Below, in pieces: positions 22,801 to 34,300 of a stretch of 64,000 nucleotides of DNA (position 1 is its first letter; every line of letters starts with the position of its first letter). Source of the DNA: Scalesia atractyloides (taxonomy: Eukaryota; Streptophyta; Magnoliopsida; Asterales; Asteraceae); contig CAMTDV010000013.1 of NCBI GenBank assembly GCA_947069175.1, positions 30,507,857-30,571,856 on the forward strand. The letters are read 5' to 3'. Below the pieces are notes generated by a model. The model was not told the DNA's origin. It saw only the letters and a list, made by a program, of their open reading frames with translations, and did no database searches. The translations under genes were made by a program, and so were the position numbers.

Positions 22801-23071
22801 GTGGTCAATTTTCTACAATAATAAAATTTTAAAAAGGTTCAAAAAATGAAAAAAAAACTAAGACGAAGGCTCAAAGTTATTAGAAGGTTAAACAATCGCT
22901 ACATTGAATAGAACGTGATGATCTGTCTTTAGGTTAGAATGATAGAGAATTTAATTTTAAACTTTCACTTTATAACTAATATATAATATGGCCTTAATAT
23001 CTCGCATTTTAATGTTGTCTTCATATCGCGTGCCAATAACCTGTTTATCCGAAAGAGTTCTATTTTAATAT
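22801..23071. other. Unassigned AT-rich spacer
   Basis: It lies between RT remnant D and LTR G. I see no gene or repeat of note. Confidence 0.5.
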
Positions 23072-25340
23072 TAGTATAATAATAACAATTGTAATAAACC
23101 AAAATAATAATAATAATAAAAATTATATATGTATTAATACAATATCTGCAAGTGGGAAAAATCTCAATTGTAAAAGATAGATTAATTGTCACACAACTTG
23201 CTTTGGATATATGAATTGGGTGGATCGGAATTATTTTTTAATATAATATTATTTGCATGAATTATTTCCTATGCAGACATTTGAAATTTCACCAACGAAA
23301 ACCTTCGGTTCTCCTCTATAAATTGAGAATTTAAAGTTCTTGCAAAACCACCATCACCTTCATTCATAAACTACAATTCTCTATCAACTCCGGCAAGAAA
23401 CGGTTCCGGTAACCATAAACGAAACCGAACACCGTATAGACACCACTTTTCATTCACCACTATGCCTATTAAACCACTTAACTATTTCTACTAAACCACT
23501 CGAAGCTTTAACCACTAAAAACTTACCACCCGAAACCATTTCCGGGGAAGAATTACCAATTCCGACGATACTTACTTATTATCCGACGATGTCTCTCGTA
23601 ACCGAACGCGTTTTTAACCAAGGTAACCATAAAATAAATCTTTATTTTTTATACTTCAAGGTTAATCTATAATGAAAGTGTAACCTAGAATTTATAATGT
23701 AAATGTTAATTTTGTATAAAAGATGATGAAGAAGAAGATAAACCAGTGAACTTAGTAAATAAATAATATATGAATTTGTTTACTAACAAGGGCTCATGTT
23801 GCCCAGTTTGTTCAGCATCTGGTTTACAACCCAGAGGTCACAAGTTCGAATACCAAAATTCTGATATAATGCATCAAAATCTGATGCATATCAGATTTAC
23901 ATTAGATTTTCTGGTAAAACACCATATTTCATAAAACACTAGATTTCCTATTTAATGCACAGATTTCTTATATAAACCATCAGAATTCATAAATCAAACA
24001 TAAATAACTAAGGGGTACACTTGTTAAGACTCTAATTTATAACCTAGAGGTCTTGGGTTCAATTTTTACAAGATGGATTCTTTTTAATACATCAGATTTT
24101 CATCGGGTTGCATTTAAACCCATCAGCTTTCTGGTTAAATCCATCAGATTTCAAAAAACATATAAAAAAGTGATGTAGTCCAACTAGTTAAGTCTTGCAA
24201 ATTAGAAACTAGAGGTTGGAAGTTCAAACCTTGCTGGTGACATTATTTTCTAATTGATAACATTAGATTTCTTATCTAAATAATCAGCTTTATAAGTCAA
24301 ATTTACAGATTAACTGGCTCACTATTCTAATCTTGTTACTAACATTTATTTTAATGTTTATTTTATTTAAACCTATATTTAATATTATTTACTTATTACG
24401 TTTTTAGTTGTATAATCGTAATAAGTAAATAAATATTAAATATAGGTTTAAATAAAATAAACATTAATTAAAACTAGTCATGGGTTAGACAAGATCTCTC
24501 AACAAACAAATATACTTTATATTATATACGAAAACGGATCTTATGAAACATATGGGCACAATGTAGGTTTATATGAATATGCTTAAACAAGTAAGGATTC
24601 TTAACCCTCTCCCCGTGTTATTTGGTTCGTCTGCTATAATATATATATATTATAGCATGCCTCGATTCATATGACCGTCCGTTCGTTTCTTACTCTGATT
24701 AAAATTGTTATTAGGCTTGACTACATGCGATAAGTTTATGATTATATCGTGCTCATTATCACATATTCTGAATACTTATAATATCGATTAATGTTATATT
24801 TATTTCTGATTATCTGAGATCTGTTGCCCTAAGCTCTCTTGCTCCTCCTGTGACGGAGTTATCAGTGCGTCCCTAGGTACAAGTGTGGTACATAGCGACT
24901 AGAAGGCGTATGGACATATCCTAGGTCATGTGACAGACTTTGTGGTTATCACCTCTGTTTAGCTTTTGGGTACATCTGTATGATATGATTCAGTTCAGTT
25001 ATATGTTGTGCTTTGTTGTTCTGTGCTTTTTATCAGCGATATCATTTCAGTTTTTTGTTTTTTTGCTATTTGAGCTATTATTCCGTACTGGGCATTTGCT
25101 CATTCCGTATATTTTATTTCACCACATTTTCACAGGTTACTTTGGGCGGGGTGAAGAGTGAAGAATAAACCTTAGGATGCTTATCGAGGACGTTTGTCAC
25201 TCTTATAAAACAAATATGTATTTTGGATCTTAGGGCTATAAACTATCTCTTGAAATGTAACCCTAATCAATGGAATTATGACTTCTGTTTTGATCCATTG
25301 TTATAGTGACATGTCAACTCATCCAGGTTGGGGTGTTACA
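23072..25340 (+). repeat. 5' LTR of element G
   Basis: It ends GGGGTGTTACA at 25340, just before the primer site; the start is approximate. It contains a TATA box (23317-23323, CTATAAATTG) and a stretch of three tRNA-like modules plus a truncated fourth (23789-24335). A 34-base deletion in the fourth module distinguishes it from the 3' LTR. An inverted repeat around 24340-24465 (AATATTTATTT...AAATAAATATT) is present only here. Confidence 0.82.
23789..24335 (+). repeat. tRNA-like module array in the 5' LTR of G
   Basis: The modules lie at about 23789-23854, 24010-24072, 24169-24234 and a truncated one near 24315. Each has an A-box-like 'gcccagtttgttcagc' or 'gtccaactagttaagtc', a central 'acc(c)agaggtc', and a B-box-like 'agttcgaatac', 'ggttcaatttt' or 'agttcaaacc'. 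Module 1 also has a TCTGG/CCAGA stem around TTTACAAC. Spacers are full of 'catcagattt'. None is a functional tRNA by eye. Confidence 0.55.
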
Positions 25341-25344
25341 GCTA

Positions 25345-25356
25345 TGGTATCAGAGC
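25345..25356 (+). promoter_or_regulatory. Primer binding site of element G
   Basis: TGGTATCAGAGC is a perfect 12-base match to the tRNA-iMet complement, four bases after the LTR. Confidence 0.95.
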
Positions 25357-25498
25357 AAAGGCTCTTTCCTGTAGAAAACTTAAACATTAGTAATTAGGCC
25401 TGTGAGTTTGGTGTAGACGTCTAGGATAGAATTCTGCTAAATGTCCTAGTTTCTCGTCACCACTTTCATATTCTAACTCATGCATCTACTTTTGATAG

Positions 25499-26620
25499 AT
25501 GCCTCCTCTTTGCTAAACTCGTAGGAACCCCCACGCAACTATCCTCAGCCTAACGACACTACCTCAAACGAAACCCAGCTAACCCGAACATGGTTTCTGC
25601 TATCAACCAAGCGTTTACCGGACTACTTTGAACCTCGTTACCCAAACCGTAGAGGTTGTTATGCAACAAACTCAAGGACGTGCTAACCCTAATTCTGGAG
25701 GCGTTGTTGATGAGAATATCACCAACAACACTTCTGAAGGCATCCATATGTGGCTCCTTTATTTCCAAAGGCAACACCCAAAATCTTGAGCCACGCTGCT
25801 ACTCCAATTGAGGCACAAAACCGAATAGCCCATATAGAGAAGATCTTTGATGTACTGGAGTTGCAGATCAATACAAGGTCAGGTTAGCCATATTCAAGCT
25901 AGAAGACATTGCACAGACTTGGTGGGATGGATACAAACAATTCAAAGGAGGAGATGCTTAAATCGCCACTCTTTTGTGGGCTGAATTTCGTACCATCTTC
26001 TATAAGAGGTATTTCTCGACTGCAGACAGAAAAGCTCACATCAGGGAGTATGCTGTTATTCGATAAGGGATCGACGAGCCTGCTTTAGAGTTTATTACCC
26101 AATTCTCAAGGTTGGTAGTATTATGGGAAAAACAACAGGATCTGCCGCAGTTCAAGCTGAGAAGTGCAAGTTGGCAGTTAATGATCGAATTCGGAAATCG
26201 AATCATGTTAATGAAGTTCAAGGACATCACTTAGGTAGCGGATGCAACTAAGACTTTTGAATTCGAGGGAAAGGAATTCTTATCTCGGAATGGGGAAAAC
26301 AAGAAGAGAGACAAAGATGGATTTCCAAAACAGGTTACGGGCCAGTCACCCACTGCTGCAAACCATCAGGACCATAGAGAGAATCAAAACCCTAGAAATC
26401 AGACACGTCTTTGGAAGCCAAGGCCTCTCAATCAGACGCCTGTGCAGAATCAGACTCAACCAAATGGAGGACCTAACAAGGCTCAATCGATGAACTAGAA
26501 TCAGACCACGAGTCCTTTATGCAATACTTGTGGCAAGAAACATCACTGTGTATCCCGTAAGGCTGCAGGAACATGCTTTAGTGTGGCCAGACTGGAAACA
26601 TGATTAAAGACAGTACCAAG
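25499..26620 (+). pseudogene. Gypsy Gag of element G
   Basis: The start is the ATG at 25499 (MPP...), with a stop at codon 6. The Gag core is readable in shifted frames: VEVVMQQTQGR (about 25640), LAIFKLEDIAQTWWDGYKQF (about 25880-25945), FYKRYFSTADRKAHIREYAV (26000-26055). A basic Asn/Gln/Pro-rich tail follows, then a damaged zinc knuckle region (CNTCGKKHHC...CFSCGQTGN, 26520-26600). The protein would assemble the particle. At least four frame breaks occur. Confidence 0.8.
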
Positions 26621-26639
26621 CAAGATACTAAGAGGATTA

Positions 26640-27020
26640 TCGGAGGGATTGTAGCACCACCAAACACTGGGGAAGAGTGTTTACTACTTTCTGCTACAGA
26701 TGCTTCTAACGCCTCAGGTACTGTGTCTGGAACCCTTTAGCTTAGTGATCGTAGTATCTATGTGCTATTCAATTCGAGAGTGACACATTCTGTAGTTTCT
26801 AACTTGTATAGACACCTTAAGATAGCATCGACACCGTTAGAACACACTTTGTCTATTCTACTCCTATGGAGAATCTATAATGATCACTCATGTTTATAAA
26901 GATTCTCCTATCCGTATAGAATCCGTTGTGTGTAACGTGGATCTTTTTCCAAAGCATATGTGTGACTTTGATGTGATCCTTGGGATGGATTGGCTAACTC
27001 GCCACCGTGTGGCAATTGAT
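26640..27020 (+). pseudogene. Aspartic protease of element G, active site mutated
   Basis: The conserved framework is present: LLSATDASNA, then the active-site strand, then YKDSPIRIESVVCNVDLF, CDFDVILGMDWLTRHRVAID and FGN. The active-site triplet Asp-Ser-Gly reads Asn-Ser-Arg (LFNSRVTHSVVS, about 26767-26800), so catalysis would be lost. A stop lies at 26878-26880 before the last third. Confidence 0.85.
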
Positions 27021-27199
27021 TGTTATTCTAAACGTGTCATATTTGGCAATCTTTGTTGTCCTGATCTTATTTATCAAGGGGTTCAACCCCATAAACCTCT
27101 TAAGATTATTTCTATGCTCAAAGCTCATAAGTTAATCTTGCACGGTTGTGCTGGATTCTTAGCAAGATACACCTGTTATTGGAAATGGCATCGATAGCC

Positions 27200-28540
27200 A
27201 TCCTGTTGTTCGTGAGTATCCTGACGTATTTCTGGAGGAACTACCGGGACTACCACCTGACCGGGAGATAAAATTTTCTATCGATTTGATCCCTGGTGCC
27301 GAGCCTATCTCTAAAGCACCGTATCGTATCGCTACATTAGAACTAAAGGAGTTAAAGGAGCAACTCCAAGAATTGTTAGATTTGGGATTTATAAGGCCAA
27401 GTGTTTCGCCTTGGGTGCACCTGTCTTATTCGTCAAGAAGAAAGACGGTAGTATGCGGTTGTGTATTGACAACTGGGAGCTAAATAAGATTATCATCTGC
27501 AATCGGTATCCTCTGCCCCACAATGATGATCTATTTGACCAACTTCAGGGTGCTAAGTTTTTTTCAAGATAGATCTCCGATCCGGTTATCATTAACTGAA
27601 GATCAAGGAAGAGGATGTTCCTAAGACTGCCTTTCGGACTCGCTATGGTCATTACGAGTTCTTGGTTACGCCTTTTGGGATAACAAATGCATCTGTTGTC
27701 TTCATGGACTTGATGAGTCGAGTTTTCCATGATTTCTTGGACAAATTCGTCATAGTCTTTATCGACGACATGTTGGTGTATTCTAAGAGTCAGGAGGAAC
27801 ATGAAGGATATCTGCATGCAGTGCTAGGAACTTTCGATAGAAAAAGCTATATGCAAAGTTTTCGAAATGTGAGTTCTAGCTTAACCAAGTAGCATTCTTG
27901 GGCCATATTGTGTCAGCAGACAGAATCAAGATGGACCATGCTAAGATTGAGGCCATTACAAACTGGCCTAGATCCATTTCTGCTACAGAGGTACAAAGTT
28001 TCTTGGGTCTAGCTGGCTACTACAGAAGGATTGTTGAAGGATTCTCCACCATTGCCTTACTCCTCACACAACTTTTGAGGAAAGGAGTTAAGTTCTCATG
28101 GAACGAGGAACGCAAAAAGAGCTTTGAAGAATTAAAGAAACGCCTCGTATCTGCTCCGATACTCACTCTCCCTTCTAGATCAGGCGGTTATCAGATTTAA
28201 AGTGATGCTTTGAAGAAAGGATTAGATAACGTGTTAATGAAACAAGTCGCATTAGCTAAAGCCCTAAGAAGTTAATTACCCGACGCATGACTTGGAACTA
28301 GCTACAGTGGTCTTTGGATTGAAGATATGTCGACACTATCTGTATGGTGAGACTTGCGACATCTTCACTGACCACAAAAGCTTCAAGTATATATTTACTC
28401 AGAAGGAGTTGAATATGAGGCAAAGAAGGATGTTGGAACTTTTGAAAGATTATGACGCTAATATTCAGTATCACCCTGGCAAGGATAATGTCGTAGCTGA
28501 TGAAAATATCACTAAGAATTACCTTCATATTCAACCTCGC
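27200..28540 (+). pseudogene. Reverse transcriptase and RNase H of element G
   Basis: RT starts with EYPDVFLEELPGLPPDREI and IDLIPGAEPISKAPYRIA. It continues through VKKKDGS-like, NRYPLPHNDDL, TRYGHYEFLVTPFG-like and FVIVFIDDMLVYSKSQEEH (Y/F-x-D-D as FIDD), then FLGHIVSADRIKMD. RNase H follows from about 28190 (SDALKKGLDNVLMKQ) through ELATVVFGLKICRHYLYGE and TDHKSFKYIFTQKELNMRQR. Frame breaks occur near 27410, 27570, 27880, 28200 and 28260. Catalytic motifs are mostly readable, but the frame is not. Confidence 0.88.
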
Positions 28541-28639
28541 ATTATCTCAGATCTCGATAAGATGGATATTGGAATTCATGTTGGTAAGTCAAATGGTTAT
28601 CTTGCAAGAATGCACATGGTACCTGACCTCATATCATGA

Positions 28640-29535
28640 ATCAAGGAAGCACAAAAGCATGATGGAGAGTTATGGGCGATTATGCAGAACCTCGAGGTGG
28701 GTAAACAATCAGAATTCCGCATAGGTGAACATGGTGTGATATGTTGTGGCAAACGGCTATGTGTACCCAATAATTCTGCCCTCCACGAGTCGTTGTTAGT
28801 CGAGGCTCCCAACTCACCATTCTTATTCACCCTAGATCTACGAAGATGTATCGAGACTTATGTCAGGACTTTTGGTGGAATGGCATGGAGAGTTATGGGC
28901 GATTATGCAGAACCACAAATATCTGTGTCTTATTGAGGTCGCCTACAGCAACAGTTGGCACACAAGTATTTTATGGCGCCTTTTGAGCTCTTATACGGTC
29001 GGAAGTGCCGAGCACCGATATGCTCGGAAGAAGTTGGAGAAGACCAGTGAGGACCCGAGTTGGTCAAGATTACTAATGAGAACGTCACAATTGCACGAGA
29101 GAAATTGAAGGAAGCTTAGAGTCGACAAAAGAGTTATGCGGATCAACATAGACGAGCTTTAGAATTAAAAGTTGGTGACCATGTATTTCTAAAAGTATCA
29201 CCCTGTCGTGGTATCCGTAGATTTGGTATCAAGGGAAAGCTTAGCCCTCGTTTTTATCGGTTCGTTCGAAATTCTAGAGAGAGTTGGAGAAGTTTCCTAT
29301 CGTCTATCATTACCGCCTCAACTCTCGCAAGTTCATAATGTCTTCCACGTGTCCTTGTTGAGACGATACAATTATCACCCGCTCCACGTTATTAGTTATT
29401 CGTTGGATACGATTCATGAGGATGTTTCTTATGAGGAAGAACCTGAAGCTATTTTAGACTGTCATGAAAGGGTTATGCGTAGGAAACTGATTCCATTCAT
29501 TAAGGTTTTGTGGAAAAACCATACTGAATGAGAAG
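28640..29535 (+). pseudogene. Integrase and chromodomain of element G, catalytic core deleted
   Basis: The integrase N-terminal part (about 28640-28885) reaches the RDL...WWNGM region. Instead of the catalytic core there is a 30-base copy (28885-28914) of an upstream segment (28662-28691), and the sequence resumes at VAYSNSWHTSI near the core end. The D,D-35-E catalytic region is therefore gone, about 350-400 bp by comparison with the family. The C-terminal domain (GIRRFGIKGKLSPRF, SYRLSLPPQLSQVHNVFHVS) and a chromodomain (LDCHERVMRRKLIPFIKVLW, 29455-29515) are well kept. Confidence 0.85.
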
Positions 29536-29971
29536 CACCCTGGGAATCAAGGAATCAATGCGTTGGGCATATCCTAGTCTCTTTGAGTCATAGAACCTTT
29601 AGTCCATGTAACTGTGAACCTTGCTTTGAGTATGCGTGATGAAATTTCCGATCTTTTTGTATTAACTTGTATTCTGATTTATATGGATATCTCTTATATA
29701 TGATTAAATATATGTGATAGATAAAGTATCGATACTTACTCCGTTATCCGTTGACATTTCGTATGGTTTTGTACGTATGGTGGAAGGACCATTAGAGCAA
29801 CGTTGTAAGGTAATTGACAATTATGGTGATGAACATAATTGTGAATTACATGTACAAATGTGCACTTTTGGGAATTCTATCATATATATCAGCGTATCCG
29901 TCATGAAACCCTCATTTTGATACTACCATATTGATCTGTATCCTTATCTGCAAAATTTCAAGAACGAACAT
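29536..29971. other. 3' untranslated region of element G
   Basis: There is no domain; the ORF at 29714-29920 looks accidental. It ends in AATTTCAAGAACGAACATTC, the conserved stretch that precedes the polypurine tract in this clade. Confidence 0.5.
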
Positions 29972-29973
29972 TC

Positions 29974-29983
29974 TTTTCAGGGG
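29974..29983 (+). promoter_or_regulatory. Polypurine tract of element G
   Basis: TTTTCAGGGG lies just upstream of the 3' LTR and primes plus-strand DNA in the family. It is partly eroded by pyrimidines. Confidence 0.55.
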
Positions 29984-29985
29984 TA

Positions 29986-32482
29986 ATAATATATAATAAA
30001 TATATAATAATAATAAAAAATAATAAAATAATAATAATAATAATAATAATATAATAATAATAATAATAATAATAAAAAAATAATAATATAAAATTATATA
30101 TTATTATTACAATATATGCAAGTGGAAAAAATCTCAATTGTAAAAGATAGATTAATTGTCAAACAATCTGGATATGTGAATTGAGTGGATAGAATTATTT
30201 TTGAATATAATATTATTTGCATGAATTAGTTCCTCTGCAGACATTTGAAATTTTCACAAACGAGAACCTTCGGTTCTCCTCTATAAATTAAGAATTTAAC
30301 ACTCTTGCAAAAAAACCTCACCTTCATTCATAAACTACACCATTCTCTATCAACTCCGACAAGAAAACCGGTTCCGGTAACCGAAACCGAACACCGTACC
30401 AACACCACTTTTCATTCACCACTATGCCTATTAAACCACTTAACTATCTCTACTAAACCACTAGAAGCTTTAACCACTAAAAACGTACCACCCGAAACCA
30501 TTTCCGGTGAACAAACACCAATCCCGACGATACTTACTTATTTTCCGACCACGTCTCCGGTAACCGAAACGCGTTTTTGACCAAGGTAACCATAAAATAA
30601 ATATTTATTTTTGATACTTTAAGGTTAATCTATAATGAAAGTGCAACCTAGATTTATTATGTAAACGTTAGTTTTGTATAAAAGATGATGAAGAAGAAGA
30701 TGAACCAGTGAACTGAGTAAATAAATAATATATGAATCTGTTTGTTCACAAGGCTCATGTAGCCCAGTTAGTTCAGCATCTGGTTTACAACCCAGAGGTC
30801 ACAAGTTTGAATCCTGTTATGCATCATTAGATTTACATTAGATTTTTTGATAAAACACCAATTTTCATAAAAACACAAGATTTCTTATTTAATGCACCAG
30901 ATTTCTTATATAAAACATCAGAATTTATAAATAAACATAAATAGCTAAGTGGTACACTTGTTAAGACTCTAACTAATAACCTAAAGGTCTTGGGTTCAAT
31001 TTTTGCAAGAGGGATTCTTTTTAATACATCAGATATTCATTAGATTGCATTAAAACCCATCAGATTTCAAAATACATATCAAAAGGTGGTGTAGTCCAAC
31101 TAGTTAAGTCAGGCAAATTAAAAACTAGAGGTTGGAAGTTCAAACCTTGCTGGTGATATTATTTTCTAATTCATAACATCAGATTTCTTATCTAAATAAT
31201 CAGATTTAAAAACAAATATAAAGGATTAATTGGCTCACTATTTAAGTCTTTTACGTACAACCTATAGGTCACAAGTTCTAATCTTGTTACTAGCATTTAC
31301 TTTAATTAAATCTACATTAAATGTTTATTTAGATTATACAACTAAAAATAGATTATGTTTTATTAGTGAATAGAAATATAAATGTACACACATATATAGT
31401 AATAATTATTACTATTAGTTTAAGAAGAATTAATATATACATATATATATATATATATGAGTTCTTAAACAGACTTGGACACTTAAACTAGTTATGGGTT
31501 AGACAAGATCTCTCAACAAACAAATATACTTTATATTATATACGAAAACGGATCTTATGAACTATATAGGCACAATGTAGGTTTATACGAATATGCTTAA
31601 ACTAGACTATTATTTATAAGACACAAATCAAGAAACAAGGTATAGATACTTAACCATCTCCCTTTGTTATCTGGTTCGTTTGCTATAAACCCTTATTATA
31701 TATATATCTATATATAATATATATATATATATATATCTCAGAAACTCTAACGTCTTTGAGCCTGGATTCAATTGATCGTCAGTTCGTTTTTTACTCCGAT
31801 TAAAATTGTTATTCGACTTGACAACATGCGATAAGTTTATAATTATATTGTACTCATGATCGCATATTCTGATACTTAAAATATTTGTTAATGTTATATT
31901 TATTTCTGATTATCTTAAGTTTGTTACCCTAAGCTCTCTGGCTCCTCCCGTGACGTAGTTATCAGTTCCCGGCGTCCCTAGGTACAAGTGTTGTACATAG
32001 CGATTAGTAGACCTATGGATATAACCTAGATATGTTTCTGGAGTTGGATGACGGGTAGGCCTACCTGCATCGTCTCATGTGACAGACTTTGTGGTTGTCA
32101 CATATGGTTAGTTTTTTGGTACATCCATAATATATGATTCAGTTCAGTTATATGTTGTGCTTCTTAAAAACGATATCATTTCAGTTGTTTGTTTATTTGT
32201 TATTTGAGCTTATTATTACGTTCTGGGTATTTGGTTCATTCCGTTATATTTTTTTCACCACAGGTTCATATGTTACTTTGGGCGGGGTGAAGAGTGAATA
32301 ATAAACCTTAGGATGCTAACAGAAGGAGTTTGTCACTCTTATAAAACAAATATATATTTTGGGTCTTATGGCTAGGAACTATATTTTGAAATGTAATCCT
32401 AACTTTAATATCAATGGAATTATGACTTTTGTTCTAACCCATGTTATAGTGACACATCAACCCATCTAGGTTGGGGTGTTAT
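29986..32482 (+). repeat. 3' LTR of element G
   Basis: It aligns with 23072-25340. It opens with an expanded ATA microsatellite (to about 30112), has a TATA box at 30282-30288 and ends GGGGTGTTAT where the 5' copy has GGGGTGTTACA. It carries all four tRNA-like modules (30751-31294) and AT microsatellites (31437-31458 and 31690-31737) absent from or shorter in the 5' copy. Confidence 0.82.
30751..31294 (+). repeat. tRNA-like module array in the 3' LTR of G (four modules)
   Basis: The modules lie at about 30751-30816, 30946-31009, 31085-31152 and 31229-31294, spaced 195, 139 and 144 bases. The first reads CTCATGTAGCCCAGTTAG, then TCTGGTTTACAACCCAGA and AAGTTTGAATCCTG, close to the D, anticodon and T arms of a tRNA (TAC in the loop suggests a Val origin). 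The others are progressively less alike. Confidence 0.55.
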
Positions 32483-32552
32483 GATAATGATAATGATAAT
32501 GAAATGATAATGATAATGATAATGAAATGAATAATAATAATAATAATAATAG
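32483..32552. repeat. (ATGATA)n/(ATA)n microsatellite
   Basis: It is made of repeats of 'gataat' with 'gaaatgataat' variants ending in an ATA run, directly after the LTR of element G. Confidence 0.9.
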
Positions 32553-33009
32553 ATATAGATGGAAAAGTCATCTCATCTTAGCGGATGACGTGTTGTAAGT
32601 TAGAGAATCCTCCTAACTAAATGGATTCGGAGGTTCAAATCTGAACCTATCAGGGTATGGCGTAGGACGATGGATGTGATATACTACAACCCTTGTCGTG
32701 GTTAATTCGGATTCGATGTGTTCTTGGAATAATATTGTGAGTCCATTCAATATGAAGGCAATATGGGGGAGCAAATGAGCTTGTTGATGAAAGGAGTGGT
32801 GAAGGATGGTTAACATATTAGTTTTTGGATGGATGTTTGTGCTGCATAAGCTTTTTACATCTCTCTGCCTTCTAGAAAAACAAAAAAATTGCAAAGTGTT
32901 TGATAGGTTGAAAGTGGAGGGGGCTGGCTTTGTGCTATTGTAGTTTTGGTCTCATGAGCCGATACAGTCCATGATGTTGAAGACCTTTGGTATTGTTGTA
33001 ATCTATTGT
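32553..33009. other. Unassigned region
   Basis: No domain is recognised. It may be the upstream part of the LINE fragment that follows, but no RT motif can be read. Confidence 0.4.
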
Positions 33010-33440
33010 TAGGTGTGACACTACCGGGTGGTCTGGATAAATGGCAATAGCATGATAATTCGGATTGCTAATTTTCGGTTAAAAGCATGAAGTCTCTTAT
33101 CATTGGAGAGGTTGGTGAAGGTAACGGGAAATCTTTGAGAAGGTGAACATATTCATTTAGAGAGCGCTCTTAAACTGCCTCTTCACCTGAATGAATCTTT
33201 GTAGGCAGGTATAAACATCCCATAATCTCTTTTGCTCATTGTGTGGGGATCGTGAGGAAACACTTGATCACTTGCTTACTCTTGGTTCGTGGCAATGGTA
33301 GTTTGGCACTTGGTTTCATGGTGGTGCTATGTTGTAATTCCGCTTGCAATCTCGCTAATATTTAATATGTTGAAGAGTGGAAGTCAAGGGGTAATCAGGA
33401 AAATCTTATAAATCACTTATCCCACTGGTATAAGATTGTG
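33010..33440 (+). pseudogene. LINE retrotransposon fragment (zf-RVT domain)
   Basis: The plus-strand translation in shifting frames gives KVNIFI-RALLNCL, MNLCRQ, then CSLCGDREETLDHLL (about 33228-33275). This is the Cys-x2-Cys...His pattern of the zinc-binding domain that follows reverse transcriptase in plant L1-type LINE ORF2 proteins. It has several stops. Neither the RT core nor a poly(A) end is seen, so this is a small decayed piece. Confidence 0.75.
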
Positions 33441-33712
33441 TATTGTAAGGATCTTATACAGGTATTTTAATATGTTCTCAAATGCAAGATTTGTTAAAAA
33501 TCTAATAGTTAAGCCACTGAGATGTTAAATCGAATATAAATAGGAGCTCATTATTAACATGAGATAAGTTAGCCATTTTAGCTCATTATTAATATGTATA
33601 CGCTGGTTTTACCAAAGTGGATTTGAAGCGTAAGGAGGCGAGTACCTACATGAAGGTTTTAATAAGTTAATTCATGCATTATGAGCTCATATGAAGATTG
33701 TTACTGTAATAA

Positions 33713-33880
33713 AGTGGCGGATCTAGAAAATTTTCGTAGGGCTAACTTTTATAAAAAGGGATAACCAAATCGAAAAAACGTAAAACGAAAAAATGTCAAA
33801 GTTTTCCAAAATTTACACTACCGCCGGAGCGCCAAGGGGTAGCGGAGGCTACCCCTGCCCCTAAGGTAGGTCCGCCCCTG
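33713..33880. mobile_element. Small inverted-repeat element (MITE-like, 168 bp)
   Basis: It starts AGTGGCGGATCTAGAA and ends GGTAGGTCCGCCCCTG. The ends form an imperfect terminal inverted repeat of about 15 bp (CGGATCTA against CGGACCTA). The middle is A-rich, then has 'gggtagcggaggctacccc', itself a hairpin. ATAA on both sides is a possible target duplication. Plant repeats with this end sequence are common; the superfamily is uncertain. Confidence 0.6.
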
Positions 33881-33971
33881 ATAAAAACTAGTGGTTTTCC
33901 ATGTCGGCGCGTCGCGAGCGTTTTTTTATATTCGGCTTGGGATGCGGGTTTTTGTTCACATAACAGACTAT

Positions 33972-34270
33972 TTTAAGTCACGATAATCGGATCTAACAGG
34001 TATCACAAACCTAATCAGTAGCAGAAATAACGATTAGGAAGAAGAACAATCTCTTGAATTAAAAACAACTTGCATACACTAGAAAAGTGTCTGATACAAG
34101 TTTTCAATTACAACTCTCTAACCCTTAAACTTTGACCTAAGACATATATTTATACTACTCACTAAGCCCAGCAGTTACAACCCTAGGCCCATAAGGCACT
34201 AGGAAGCCCAAACCCCCCTAAAGCCCAATGTAGCTTTAATGTGTAAACCTTTATTAATATAAGCCTAACA
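33972..34270 (-). repeat. 3' LTR of element E
   Basis: It begins (plus view) TTTAAGTCACG, where the partner has TGTAAGTTCCG, and ends CCTAACA. A TATA-like TATAAATA on the minus strand lies at 34147-34154. Confidence 0.92.
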
Positions 34271-34285
34271 ATCTCCCCTAAGTTT
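34271..34285 (-). promoter_or_regulatory. Polypurine tract of element E
   Basis: The minus strand reads AACTTAGGGGAGAT directly before the LTR start TGTTAGG. Confidence 0.8.
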
Positions 34286-34300
34286 ACAACATTAGACCTT

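Larger units (their letters stand above)
23072..32482 (+). mobile_element. Ty3/gypsy chromovirus G (about 9.4 kb, both LTRs)
   Basis: Plus-strand order: LTR, perfect primer site, gag, protease, RT, RNase H, integrase, chromodomain, polypurine tract, LTR. The two LTRs align over about 2.2 kb with scattered substitutions and indels. The C-terminal chromodomain puts it in the chromoviruses, most like Tekay/Del. LTR starts are blurred by AT/ATA microsatellites and no target duplication could be defined. Stops, shifts, a mutated protease and a deleted integrase core make it inactive. Confidence 0.88.

Noticed and set aside
23789..23854. A genuine tRNA-Val gene
   Set aside because: The anticodon loop has eight bases, the acceptor stem does not pair, and the same module recurs in degenerate form within both LTRs.
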